Source: Welwitschia mirabilis (taxonomy: Eukaryota > Gnetophyta > Gnetopsida > Welwitschiales). Taken from it: 64,000 nt of DNA. The notes below the pieces were generated by a model. That model worked only from the letters and a program-made list of their open reading frames with translations, searched no databases and was not told the origin of the DNA. The position numbers were made by a program, and so were the translations under genes. The stretch lies in contig JBOZIK010000001.1 of NCBI GenBank assembly GCA_051453625.1, forward strand, positions 15,903,427-15,967,426, in the 5' to 3' direction. Below, piece after piece: positions 1 through 11,235 of this stretch (the stretch's first letter is position 1; each line of letters starts with the position of its first letter).

Positions 1-1164
1 TATCTAAAGAAAGAATCTGAAAAAGATTTGTGATATATACTAACAATAGACTAAATTTCTGGAGAATTAAAAAATTGAATAAAAATACCTGTAAAGCATC
101 AGTAAAATTTGTCATCTAGTATGTTGTCTGGATGATAATGAGGATGACAGACTCCTCAAAAGATTTTCAAAAACTGGAACCTGTAATAGAAATCAAATAT
201 TTTGTTAATTAAATTAAACAGCTCCTCACTGTGATAAACAGTCAAATATAAAGATAATTATGTAAAAAGCAAGGAATCCTATTTTAGTAATTGGTGTGAA
301 AGGAGAAACTACAATAATGATTTCTCATAATTGAAAAAAGTGTGTTAGAAATACTAAAAATATATGTGTGTAATTCCCTCCGCTTAAAATATGTAATGCA
401 TCCAGAATTACCTAAACTAATGAAAAGGGAAAATACTAAGGAAAAAGAAAAAAAATGCGNNNNNNNNNNNNNNNNNNNNNNNNNNNNNNNNNNNNNNNNN
501 NNNNNNNNNNNNNNNNNNNNNNNNNNNNNNNNNNNNNNNNNNNNNNNNNNNNNNNNNNNAGAAAAAAAATGCGAGAAGGAGTGTGAAATAAGGGACATGA
601 AAACAGACGAAAATCAGAGGGAAAATGGAGTAATGAACAAGGAGAAGATGGGTTACCTACCCTAAGTCCTAATGTAGCAAACTCCAAAGGAAAACAACAT
701 AACATCACCTGAGTAAATATGCATGATAAAATGTATTAACTTCATAAAGTTCATTCGAAAAGGCAGTGAATAGGGAGATATCCAAAGTGTCAAGTGTGTA
801 GAACAATGAAAGTTAAAATCAAAAGTATCTAAGAAATGAACTCACCTGCTTCGACCTAAAAACTTAGTGAAATCTTCAAAAGTAAAATGATCAAGCAAGA
901 ATACTAAAAGTTTCATTTCTTTTGCCATGATGAAGTGAGTGCAACCACTGTTAGAGTAGTAATAACCTATGAAGCATGTCCAAGTAACCCCCTAGTGGAG
1001 TTCCCATAATTACCACTTATAAATGCTCAAGTATAAAACTAATCATGATACTTTATGAAGTAATACACAAGTCAAGTTTAAAAAATGATCAGGTGAAGTC
1101 ATAGTATTTAATCAAAGGAGTAAGCTAAGATATAACTTAGATAGGGAAAAAATGCATTTATGAT
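1..1164 (-). other. 3' non-coding part of an Athila-like Ty3/gypsy element
   Basis: No coding domain is visible. The block at 913-1017 aligns by eye with 12701-12806 in the 3' non-coding part of the larger Athila-type element, which is the basis for the assignment. A hairpin of the TCATCC/GGATGA type lies at 111-151. A 100-N gap at 460-559 is flanked by the same 14 bases on both sides (446-459 and 560-573). Pol sequence expected between this part and the gag-pro copy that follows is missing, so the element is internally deleted or rearranged. Confidence 0.45.
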
Positions 1165-2862
1165 ATTTATAGTTGCATCTAAAAATCCTCACATTATTTC
1201 AACCGTTTTCTCTGTGCGTATACCATTTTCTACTCATAAGTTTTATGATTTTATCTTTTGCAATTTGCTTTAGAGTTAGATGGATTTGTAAAAATAGGTT
1301 AGGTTTTATATCTTTCTCTAATCCTAAATCATTGACTAAATATTTTTCTACTCCATCAAACACTCTTATTGAAAATCATTTATTTTCAAAGTGACATTTC
1401 ATCAATCTATTCCTTAAGTCTATACTGCAATGGGCTCTTGCACAGAAAGCTCTACCTAGAAGTAAGAGATATCCACCTTGATTCTCAACTTCTAAAACAA
1501 CTACATTGATGGGGTAGAAAGATTTTTATATTTGAATAACAAAGTTATTTATCATACCTAAAGGTCTTTTTCTGGATGCATCAGCTAACCCTAAGACTAT
1601 TTGTGTATGTTCTATTCATTCTTCCAATTCTAAATGTTTACAAATGTGCAAGGGCATAATGTTGAAACCGGCTCCTATATCTATCAAGGCTTTCTTAATT
1701 CTTTGGTTTCCCTCTAAAATGATACTAAGAGTTGTTGCTCTTGGATCTTTAAATTTTGAACACTTTTTGGAAACTAAGTTGCTAATGGATTGAGCTAGAA
1801 AGACTTTACTAGGAATGTTTCATTTTTATTTTCTTCTTATTAGATCTTTCCATGGCTTAAAGTATTTGGGGTTTTCTTACAAAAGTTTTCAAAAAGGTAA
1901 GTTAATGCTTACATTTTGCATTAAGCCTTTCAAATGATCATTGAAGATAGGATTTGTGTTAAGCCTATTAAGCCATGGGGTAGTAGGCTTCTTTTGGGAC
2001 TAATCTTTCTTTTTGTTGCTAAGTGAAGAAGGAAAGGAATGATTTTTTAGGATTTCTATGTCTTCTTCCTCATCGTTTTTATCATTGTGGGAAGTTGAAG
2101 TCTCATGAGTAGGGGGAGTTGTATTAGTTCCACTCCTTGTCATCACCTTACAATATTTTCATACTTCATTAGGGTTTGTTTAAGGTTGAGTAGAAAGGGT
2201 CCCTTGTGGTCTTTGATTGGTAGACATGGTTTGTTACAAGATGTTTACTAGATTTTCTATGTTTGCATTTATCTTCTATTGAGTTTTTCTCAACTCCTTA
2301 ATAGAATTTCTAAAAGGATCGCTATGGTTTTGGCAGTTGGAATGGCTTGCCAAGTTATTTGGATAGTTGGATTGAAAGTTTTGATGTTCAAATCTATTTC
2401 AGAATGGTTGGGAGATAAGATAATGTGTTTAAAAATTGTTAGGTTGTTCATTTATTCTATTTTGAAAATTATGATTCGGGACTTATCTTTAGTTATAGTT
2501 TTGAATGTAGTTGGAGGGTATTTGGTTCAAATCATGAACTTATTCATAAATTCTCTCTTTGTACATAGAAAGTAAAGGAAAATCTTTTGTGATGTGATAA
2601 CTATTTTCACACAAATCACAAGTTGGAATAATAATTTGACTTTTCTCAGTTGCTACTTTAGCATCAAGGATCATCTCGATGTATTTCTCTAAGGTAGAAG
2701 TAAAATCCTTAATAATGCTTATTGGTTTATTTTCTATTTTGGTTTCAATTTTTTCATGTTTTACTTTTTTGAGGTCTTTGATGATTTAGCCTACTTTTCT
2801 ATTTTCTCTAGAGAAGGGTTTTGTCCAAGTTTGACTTACTTTGACTAAGTCTTCCAAAATCT
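1165..2862 (-). pseudogene. Athila-like gag-pro fragment, copy 1
   Basis: Degenerate minus-strand fragment covering the retropepsin region (about 1165-1800) and the gag zinc-knuckle side (about 2560-2860). It aligns along its length with 2963-4640 and more distantly with 16.7-18.2 kb. The knuckle reads C-x2-C-x4-H but the last cysteine is replaced by phenylalanine. Many stops and frameshifts are present and no frame is open for more than about 100 codons. The fragment ends at a 100-N gap (2863-2962), so its junction with copy 2 is unseen. Confidence 0.7.
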
Positions 2863-2962
2863 NNNNNNNNNNNNNNNNNNNNNNNNNNNNNNNNNNNNNN
2901 NNNNNNNNNNNNNNNNNNNNNNNNNNNNNNNNNNNNNNNNNNNNNNNNNNNNNNNNNNNNNN

Positions 2963-4330
2963 TCATATTATTTTAATCATTTTCTATATGTACACACCAT
3001 TTTTTACCCATTATTTTGATGATTTGTTCTTTTATGATTTGTGTTAGATTTGGATGGCTTTGTAAAGATAGGCTAGGTTTGATATCTTCATCCAAATATA
3101 AAGTATTGATTAAATCTTTTTCTGCTGCATCAAAGACTCGTATTGAAAATTGTTTATTTCCAAAGTGAAATTTCATTAATCCAATTCTAGTGTCTATGAT
3201 GCAATGGACGGTTGCACAGAAAGCTCTACCTAAAAGTAGGGGATATGTATTTTGATTCTTAACTTCTAAAATAACGACATCTATGGGGTAGAAAGCTTCC
3301 TTAATCTGAATGACCAAGTCTTTTATCACTCTTAAGGGTTTCTTACTAGATGAATTAGCTAACTCTAAGACAATGTCTGTAGGTTCTATTCTATCTTCCA
3401 ATTCTAAACATTTACAAATGTACAAGGGTATGATATTAACACTAGCTCCTATATCGATCAAGAGTTTCTTTATTCTACGGTTCCCTTCTAATGCAATACT
3501 AACTGTTGCTGCCCCTAGATCTTTAAATTTTAGACACTTCTTGGAAACTAAGTTGCTAATAGATTGAGCTAGGAAGACTTTACTCAGGATGACTCATTTT
3601 TACTTTCTTCTGATTAGGTATTTCCATAGCTTAAAGTATTTTGGGTTTTCTTGCAAAATTTTCCAGAAAGGTAAATTAATACTTACGTCTTACATTAAGG
3701 CTTTTAAGTGATCATCAAAGATAGGGTTTTCATTAAGCCTATTAAGCCATGAGGTAGCAGGTTTCTTTTGTAAAGAATTTTTCTTTTTATTACTAAGTGA
3801 AGAAGGAAAGGAATGATTTTCTAAGATTTTTATGTCCTCTTCCTCATCGTTCTTATTATTTTAGGAAGTTAAAGCCTCATGAGTAGGGGGAGTTATGTCA
3901 TGTCCACTCCTTGTCACCACCTTATAATATTTTCATACTTTATTAGGTTATGATAAAGGTTGAATGGCAAGGGTCCCTTGTGTTCTTTAGTTGGCAAACA
4001 TGGTTTCTTGTAAGATGTTTACTATATTTTCTATGTTTGCATTTGTCTTTTATTGAGTTTTTCTCAACTCCTCGATAGAATTATTAAGAGGATCACTATG
4101 GTTCTAGGAGTTGGAAAGGTTTGCCAAGTTATTTGAATAGTTAGATTGAAATTTTTGATGATCAAATCTATTTCAAAATAGTTGGGAGTTAGAATAAAGT
4201 ATTTGACAATTGTTAGGTTGTTCATTCATCCTATATTAAAAATTATGATTGGGGATTTATCTTTGGTTATAGTTTCAAATGTAGTTGGAGGGTCCTTGGT
4301 TCAAAGCATAAACCTCTTCACAAATTCTCT
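2963..4330 (-). pseudogene. Athila-like aspartic protease region, copy 2
   Basis: The best preserved retropepsin remnant of the window. A 162-codon open frame lies at 2973-3461 on the minus strand. It starts at the active-site strand MIDIGASVNIIP, where plant Ty3/gypsy proteases have D-(T/S/L)-GAS. It continues with the flap-side segment VIQIKEAFYPIDVVILEV and the conserved tail YPLLLGRAFCATVHCIID followed by GLMKFHFGN, all typical of the Athila/Tat protease that processes the Gag-Pol polyprotein. The region is only a piece of a former gag-pol frame, upstream of which (higher coordinates) gag continues. It is not a functional gene: the linker to gag (3570-4330) is full of stops. Confidence 0.8.
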
Positions 4331-5284
4331 CTTTGCATGTAGGAAGTAAAGGACACTCTTTCATTACATGATAACTATCCTTGCACAAATCACAAGTTGG
4401 AACAATAATATGTCTTTTCTCAGTTGCCACTTTAGCATCAAAGATCATCTAGGTGTATTTCTCTAAAGTAGATGTGAAATCCTTAACGATGCTAATTGGT
4501 TTATTTTCTATTTTAGTTTCAGCTTTCTTGTGCTTAACTTCTTTTAAGTCCTTGATGATTTGGCCTACTGTTCTATTTTCTCTAGAGGTGCGTTTTGACC
4601 AAGTTTGACTTACTTTGACTAAGTCTTCCAAAATCTTCCAAGCATCTTCTAAGGTTTGGTTCAATAGGTTGCCTTTATAAAAAAAATCTACAAGTTGCTT
4701 GGTATAACTATTTAATCCACTATAGAAATAGTCTATTAATTATACCTCTGAAAAGACATCTACGGGGTTTGAATGTAAGCAACAAAGAATCGCTTGTAAG
4801 CAGAGGCATAGTTCTCATTGGGTAATTGTTGGAATTTTGTGACTCCTTTCTTAAATTTCCGGATGACAGTTTCATTTATAAATCTCTTGATAAAGGCTTC
4901 TTGAACTTGAATCTAAGATTTCAGGCTCTTATAAGGTATTATTCTAAGCCAAAGTTTTACCTTATCTTGCAATGTGATGGGAAAAATGACCATATATGTT
5001 CTATCAGTTATTTGCTTTTTACTATTTCCGGAAGTAAGGATGAGTTGTTCAATTTTGGCGATATGTTGTAAAGGGTCTTCATCAGGTTCTTCATGAAAGA
5101 TGGGATAAGCATTCAGGTTTTTAAGTTCTACATCATCACAAGGAGGTAAGTCGAAGGGATTTTAGGTTTCAAGTCTTTTATTCACTATGAAATCTCTCAG
5201 AGTAGCATGAGAAGTAGAAGTAATGATTTCAATGATAAGGGGTGAATTCAAAGAGATAGGTTGTTTTTGGTAAGAGGTCAACAT
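4331..5284 (-). pseudogene. Athila-like gag, copy 2
   Basis: Gag is the structural protein that packages the element RNA. A plausible start ATG lies at 5282-5284 on the minus strand. The retrotransposon gag domain follows (about 4780-5110, with motifs DKVKLWLRIIPYKSL and AFIKRFINETVIRKFKKG). Next comes the segment LLNQTLEDAWKILEDLVKVS near 4600-4670, which matches the end of Athila gag domains, then a zinc knuckle at 4353-4394 reading CDLCKDSYHVMKEC, an intact C-x2-C-x4-H-x4-C. Several stops and frameshifts interrupt it. The order gag domain, knuckle, protease fits a minus-strand element whose 5' LTR is at 5734-6830. Confidence 0.78.
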
Positions 5285-5712
5285 GATATTAGATTTTGTA
5301 GAATTAACATTAGAAATTTCAGAAAATTGTAAATCTTGTGTACCTAAGCTATTTTAATTTTCAATTTCAAAATTTAATAAACCTTATCTGATATTTTCTG
5401 CAATAAACTATTCTTCTCTCAGGTATTTTTTGCATTTTTCAATTTTAACCATTTAGTGTTAGATCTGAAACATCGTCTTATACATCTTCTAGATGATAAC
5501 TTGAATGATAAAAACACAGATAACTAGAGAAAAAGGAAAAGAAAAAAGGATCAGTCATCCGACTGTGATGTCTAGATGACTAAGGGGATGTTAGAGGTTA
5601 GTAAAAATAAAAACAAAAACAAAAAACTTACAAAGTACTGGTACACTGCTGCTGTAGCAAATATCTAGAATATCCACTAAAGCAATGATAACTCTCAATC
5701 TCCAAGCAGTCT
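5285..5712 (-). other. 5' leader of the Athila-like element
   Basis: Non-coding stretch between the primer-binding site and gag. It contains one copy of the recurrent hairpin motif (5554-5592: GTCATCC, then GGGGATG) and A-rich filler similar in character to the leaders at 18.73-19.55 and 22.19-22.98 kb. Confidence 0.5.
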
Positions 5713-5730
5713 TCCTTGGCAATGGTGCCA
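5713..5730 (-). other. Primer-binding site, tRNA-Asp type, decayed
   Basis: On the minus strand the sequence just after the LTR reads TGGCACCATTGCCAAGGA. The complement of the 3' end of plant tRNA-Asp is TGGCGCCGTTGCCGGGGA. The four differences are all G to A, as cytosine deamination predicts. Athila elements are known to use tRNA-Asp. Confidence 0.75.
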
Positions 5731-5733
5731 ATT

Positions 5734-6830
5734 TGTTGTGGTTCATATTTATACAATGTTTTGTGCCTTGATCTAAATCCTATTAATTACAAATAAGATG
5801 CAAAAATACAACATGCTAGTATAATCAGGAGTGATCCGAATGTTGTAATTTCATCGAAGGCTAATAGTATAGGAATTTAAGAGTTTATTTCAAGATAGAA
5901 ATATGTAACTCTAATATACTAAAATAATTTGCAATGCATGAAATTAAAATATACTTATGCAAAACTAATTTAAGAAAAGAGATAACAATGCACCTAAACT
6001 AATCAAGCTCAACCTTGATAAAGGATGCCCTCATAATCTATATAATAGAAAAAACCTATCATGAATCTTAAACAACATAAACTATGAGGGATAAGTTCCT
6101 GCATATATTGAACAAAAAAAGGATAATTCATATTAAAATGATAAAAGGTATTTGTATCACAAAGTAGTCATTCCTCAATGGAGGAAACACTGCCCAACAC
6201 CAAGGTAACGTCTCTCTGAATTACAAGATGGTTCTCAGGTCCCAAGATCTCCTATCACAAGTATGTCAAGTACTATCAAAGATGATTAAGGACCAAGGAG
6301 GAGACCTTTATTTATAGATATAAAAGGAAGTGAAACTGACAGAGAAGCAAAGAAAAGAGTCTAGCTAGCATGGAAAGGAGAATTGCAAAGAAGTGGTGAT
6401 AACTCAGGAAAAAAATTGGTAAAAGTATGAGAGAATAGTATCATCCTTCTAGTTGTCCGAATGGTGTAGAAGATGACAAAGACTGATAATTAGATATTTG
6501 TTTAGCTCCCAGTTTAACTGCTTATAAACTGCATGTGAACTTGTTATTGCCTTGTTAGAGATGTCATCCACTGTTGACGTCCAGACAATGAGGTAGATGA
6601 TAGTCTTTTATTAATCTTTAGTTAATTTGATTATGTGTTGTTTGTGGGAATAATTATTTAAAATATAATTTATCCATATCTGTACAAAATACTCATAATT
6701 TATCTGGAATTTCATGTTTTCATTCTCTTCATCTCAGTTCTCGATTATCATAAGAACTAAGCATTTATCTGTTAATCACCTGCAAAATAACTCATAATAT
6801 CCTATCAAATACACATAAGTTGGTTGCATA
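5734..6830 (-). repeat. 5' LTR, Athila-like subfamily B
   Basis: The LTR starts with TGTTGTGG three bases beyond the primer-binding site and shares its first 150 bp and several inner blocks with the LTRs at 10083, 19579 and 22999. Its inner and distal part matches 20819-21655 better than the other LTRs, so it represents a second subfamily. The distal edge (TTGCATA, expected CA) is set by comparison with the end at 21655 and is approximate. Hairpin motifs occur at 6440-6480 and 6561-6603. Confidence 0.7.
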
Positions 6831-6896
6831 ATAGTAATCCTTAACTACATATTCCATTACCTTAGGCCACACTGGGAACTATAGTGGATAATAGTT

Positions 6897-7144
6897 CTCA
6901 CACCATACTTGGATGTGCATGAACCATTGCAAAAGACAATGCTAAAAAGAGATGATGGTTGCAAATACTTNNNNNNNNNNNNNNNNNNNNNNNNNNNNNN
7001 NNNNNNNNNNNNNNNNNNNNNNNNNNNNNNNNNNNNNNNNNNNNNNNNNNNNNNNNNNNNNNNNNNNNNNCTCACACCATACTTGGATGTGCATGAACCA
7101 TTGCAAAAGACAATGCTAAAAAGAGATGATGGTTGCAAATACTT
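6897..7144. repeat. 74-bp exact duplication flanking a 100-N gap
   Basis: Bases 6897-6970 and 7071-7144 are identical and lie on either side of the gap 6971-7070. An unmerged contig overlap or a collapsed tandem repeat is more likely than a biological spacer. The open frames running through this gap on both strands are artefacts. Confidence 0.9.
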
Positions 7145-9360
7145 GTGTGTCGTTTATTTGATAGTTTAGTTGTTATAAGTTTCTAGTTTCTTTTAGTTGT
7201 ATTTGAAGCAAGACATGCCTTATCAGTTTGTTAAATTTGACTAGAATAAATAATTTACCATTTTCTTAAAATAAGATTATAAGTAATATTGTTATTATCA
7301 TTTATTTGGAATCTCATGCATAAGGAATTAATCTTTACTCTTAAAGTTGTCTTTTGTGAAGATAATATGATTGTTTATTTATTTTTAGATTTATTAAATC
7401 ACAATCATTAACTCATAGTTATAATAATAGATAAAAGCATACATGAAAGTTTATAAGTATTATAAGTTGAATTAAATTTTATTATTAGTAAGGTTTTGCT
7501 AGCATACGTTATCTACCAAATTATGTAGTATTAATATTAAAGTGGAGTTGTAGCACAATGGCTAAGATAACTAAGAGTTAAACAATAGGTTAAGAGTTTA
7601 AGTTCTTAGATAATATAATGGGTATTATAGTCTTGAAAGCATTATGCTATAGTTTTAAACTTGATTAAAGATAAAATGGTAGATATTACTTCATACTAAT
7701 AAGGCTATGTCATGTTGATAACAATTGATTAATAGAATTTTTGTTTCATTCTTAAATGTAAAAAATGAGGACATTACATTTAAGTACTTGGATGTTTTAA
7801 GCAATTTGTATTAATTTTGTAAATGGAGATTTATACTCAAATTTACTTTTAAGAATTTGTATATCCTCGTATAATTATCTTATCTCTCTTTAAAGATTTC
7901 GAAAGTTCAATTATATTTAATGTAAGAGTTATGATTACAAATTATGGTATTTTTGTGCTTTAAAATTAGCCATAAATTACTATTATTAATTATAGTAGAT
8001 AAATTCCTTAGTATCTAATTAGAAAGTTTTAAAAGTAGAAATTTATTTATTCATCATTTTCTCAAATAATTAAGACATAAGATAGGAGGATATTTAGCAT
8101 AAAATTTTATACATTGCACTACTATTAGCTTGAGATACATTTATTTAATGCATTATATATATGTAGTTTGTATTAAAGCTATATTTGTTAAGAAACACTT
8201 ATGTCTTAATTTATAAAGATGTATTATTATTATTACGAGTTTTCTATGCCTATTCTGTAAAAATTGTAACTTCGCTATTGACTTATTCATATTTTTTATA
8301 TTAACATATAAAATGCATTTAATGATTAATGATTATGATTGTAATTGTTCTTCATCATGTTACTAGCCTTACATTTTTGCTCTTTTTATTTTATTCTCTT
8401 TTTATTTTATAATTTCTTTCTTTTTCTTATTCTTACAAGCTTTACTTTAATTCTAACAGAGAATTATTTTGATGTATTTTAAGAGAAAAATCCTTTTTTC
8501 AATATATTCAACCATTTGCCAGTTGTTTAAGTTTTTTGTTTTAGTCTTTTTAGATTCTAAAGTTATTAGTTTGATTAAAAATAGCTAAAAACTTTACTTT
8601 CTCATAATATTATTATACTATTAACTTAATACATATCCTTTAGGGTAAAACTTAGATGTTTCTAATCAGAAGCACACTCTTCATTTTTATTATTTTTAGA
8701 TCTTCTACATTGCTATTATCATTTGGTGCACTGACAATGCAAAATAGGTTATCATATTCTAGCTAATTCTAATTTAGAATGCTAGCTACATATTATTTAC
8801 TTTTCATAGAAATGGTTTAATGAGATACTCATAAATGGACTTTGCTCAGATCAATAATTTTAATCATATAACTCTTTAATTATAGACTCATACCCTTATA
8901 AATGTTGTTACTTCCAAATAAAATTATTTGATAAATCTAATCTAATCATATGTTAGCATAAATATTATTATTTGGTAACTTCATATTTTTATATTACAAC
9001 ATGATTTACTTTTTTTCTTTAGTTGAAATCTAGTCATATTAGGCATATGTAAATATTTTAGGTTATGTTTAAGATATTTAGAAGAGGACATTACATTTTG
9101 AAATTAAAGTAGTACTCAATTTTTTTGGCTATAAAATTTTGAGATTTATGTTATGGTACAAGAGCAATAATTAAAGTTTTTGAATAAAGTTATGGATCTT
9201 ACAAGATTAAATAGATGTATTGGTGAAATTTGTATATTTTACGGAACATTCAGTATAAATGTTTATATATTTTAAAGGTTTTTACTATATTACTAGATTT
9301 CTATAAAGTGAAAATAAATCTTGTCTAAACTAATGAATCATGTCAAAATATTTTTATAGT
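7145..9360. other. AT-rich stretch, no gene seen
   Basis: No open frame or retroelement domain is recognisable on either strand apart from the SINE-like piece at 7541-7660. The sequence is extremely AT-rich with scattered T and A runs and probably consists of repeats decayed beyond recognition. Confidence 0.6.
7541..7660 (+). repeat. SINE-like or tRNA-derived remnant
   Basis: TAGCACAATGG at 7551-7561 resembles the RNA polymerase III A box (TRGCNNARYGG), and AGTTTAAGTTC at 7594-7604 resembles a B box (GGTTCRANNCC) weakened by C-to-T and G-to-A changes. The spacing of about 35 bp is normal for tRNA-derived SINEs. No tail or target duplication was identified, so the limits are loose. Confidence 0.42.
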
Positions 9361-10082
9361 TTTTGGAAGACATATACCACACTCTTAGATGTCTATAAGA
9401 TGAAAGACATCTTAGTTAAATTAATAAAGCATAATGTAATATGTCTATCAAGATTAAAGATTTCTTGATAGATCATAAGAGAATTGACATAAATTATCTA
9501 TAGATTAAGTATGTCTGTAACTTATTAATATATTCATAGAGATAAAGATATCTATAATTTATGAATATGTCTATTTGAATTTAAAAGGTAAAAAATAAAA
9601 TATCTATTATAGAGTATGAATTTTGTCCTTTTTTTTTTTGCATGCCATCCTTCTAGTAACCTATTTTGAAAACTTCCACATAAGGGATCAAAAAGAATAA
9701 AACTCTAGAAAAGAAGAAATCTAGTGGATTATTTTGATAAATAAAATCTCTTCTTTCATCTAAAGAAGGTTTTTTATTCTTTAAGAAAAAGAAGCTCTAT
9801 TCCATAACATCAAGAAGAAGAAGGAATCAAAGTCACCATTAAATGGATTATTATTATACAACTTCAAACATCAAGTAAGAAAACATCATTACTCATTTAA
9901 TTTTATTCTTATCTTTATTCCATTATATTGATATACATAAAGAATGACATAAGATTTATAAATTACTATACTTTCATATTCATTTTCTTTACTTCACTCG
10001 TTCCTTAAGTGGCTTATATGTTTTAGGTTCTAAAAGGATTCTAAATTGTATAAGTACTATGTAAGGCATTATGGCGAGTTAT
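9361..10082 (+). repeat. Probable proximal part of a Ty1/copia 5' LTR
   Basis: This block directly precedes the Athila-type composite and carries a cluster of AGATGTCT-like octamers, including the dyad 9387-9394/9405-9412. The same dyad marks the presumed 3' LTR at 28470-29110 and the copia LTR at 45938-47425. The sequence after the composite (24157-24478) leads straight into a copia primer-binding site, so the two flanks are read as one interrupted LTR. This rests on motif content and position, not on a clear alignment. Confidence 0.4.
10078..10082. other. Target-site duplication GTTAT, left copy
   Basis: Five bases directly before the LTR start at 10083 read GTTAT, and the same five follow the far LTR end at 24151. 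A 5-bp duplication is normal for Ty3/gypsy integration. Confidence 0.6.
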
Positions 10083-11235
10083 TGTTGTGGTGAGAATTTA
10101 TACAATCCTAAAGTTTTTAGGTAAACTTATAAATCAAATAACTTGCAGAAAAACACACACTAGTATAGATGGGATTTCACCTAAATGTCGTAATCCCAAT
10201 GAAGGCACTAGGCTTAGAGTTAGAGAATTGATTTTCAAAGGTATTTTTAGTCTTTTAAATTTAAATAACTAAAAGTAAATAATAAAGTAAATGTAATGCA
10301 ATGAAAATGGATATGAAATGCAAATGGAAATTATATGATTTCTATTGGTTCATAATTCTTCTATCATAAGAACTAGCTTCTCTATAATTTAGATCAGTTA
10401 AGAAGAGTATTTAACTAATTCTTAACTAATATGAACCATGAGATCTACCAAGTAGAATATAGAACGCAATGTGAAATGGAATGGAATAGCAATGCAAATC
10501 TAATACTAACTGAGGTCAACCTTAATAAAGGTTGTCTTTATGATCTAGATAAGTCATAAAATTATCACTTTAAACTATGATCAATGTAAGATATAAGGGA
10601 CATATAGAGAATTAAAATGAAAATAGCAATTTTATTGATTCAAAGAGATATTTAATTAATTTAAGAACTTTACATCTACTTATAATAAATAATATCACCT
10701 CAATAAAAGAGACTCAACCTAACACTAAAGGAACACCTTTCTGTAGCTACTGGCTAGATTTCTTGTCCTTAAATATTTCATCACAAGTATATCAAGTATA
10801 ATAGATGGAAACAGAAATAAAGAAGGGGAGGGGTATTTATAGTTTTATAATGAGGTTATAAAAAATTAACCCTAGAAGGTGGAAAAGAAGCACTAATAAC
10901 TAAAATGGATTACTTGATCCCATTATAAAGATAATTGTTTCTGACCATAGAAAAATAGTTGTCATCCTAACTGTCGTGGGGATGACATAGGGGATGATAA
11001 GATTTCTCATCTTCAATATCAAAGATAAGTTAATCTCTTACAAGATGAAGTCTACTTTCAAATATGCAATATTAGAATAAGCTTAACAATCTGCCAAATA
11101 TATCAAGGATCACATGTTTCATTGATCATCTTGTCAGAACTCCATAATCATTAGTATTACATTCAAACCTGTGTAAATGTCCTACAAAAGAACATAAAAT
11201 ATACCATCAAATTCTTACAAATTAGTCTTGTAACA
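10083..11235 (-). repeat. 3' LTR of the Athila-type composite (LTR1)
   Basis: It runs from TGTTGTGG to TTGTAACA, 1153 bp, exactly the length of LTR3 (22999-24151), to which it aligns throughout. No primer-binding site lies next to its lower edge and element interior lies above it, as expected for the 3' LTR of a minus-strand element. A hairpin motif is at 10961-11000. Diagnostic CpG sites have decayed independently in LTR1, LTR2 and LTR3. Confidence 0.85.

Noticed and set aside
3310-3567. 85-codon plus-strand frame
   Set aside because: It is the antisense shadow of the protease relic, whose conserved motifs read on the minus strand.
10087-10272. 61-codon plus-strand frame
   Set aside because: It lies wholly inside LTR1 and is not open in LTR2 or LTR3.
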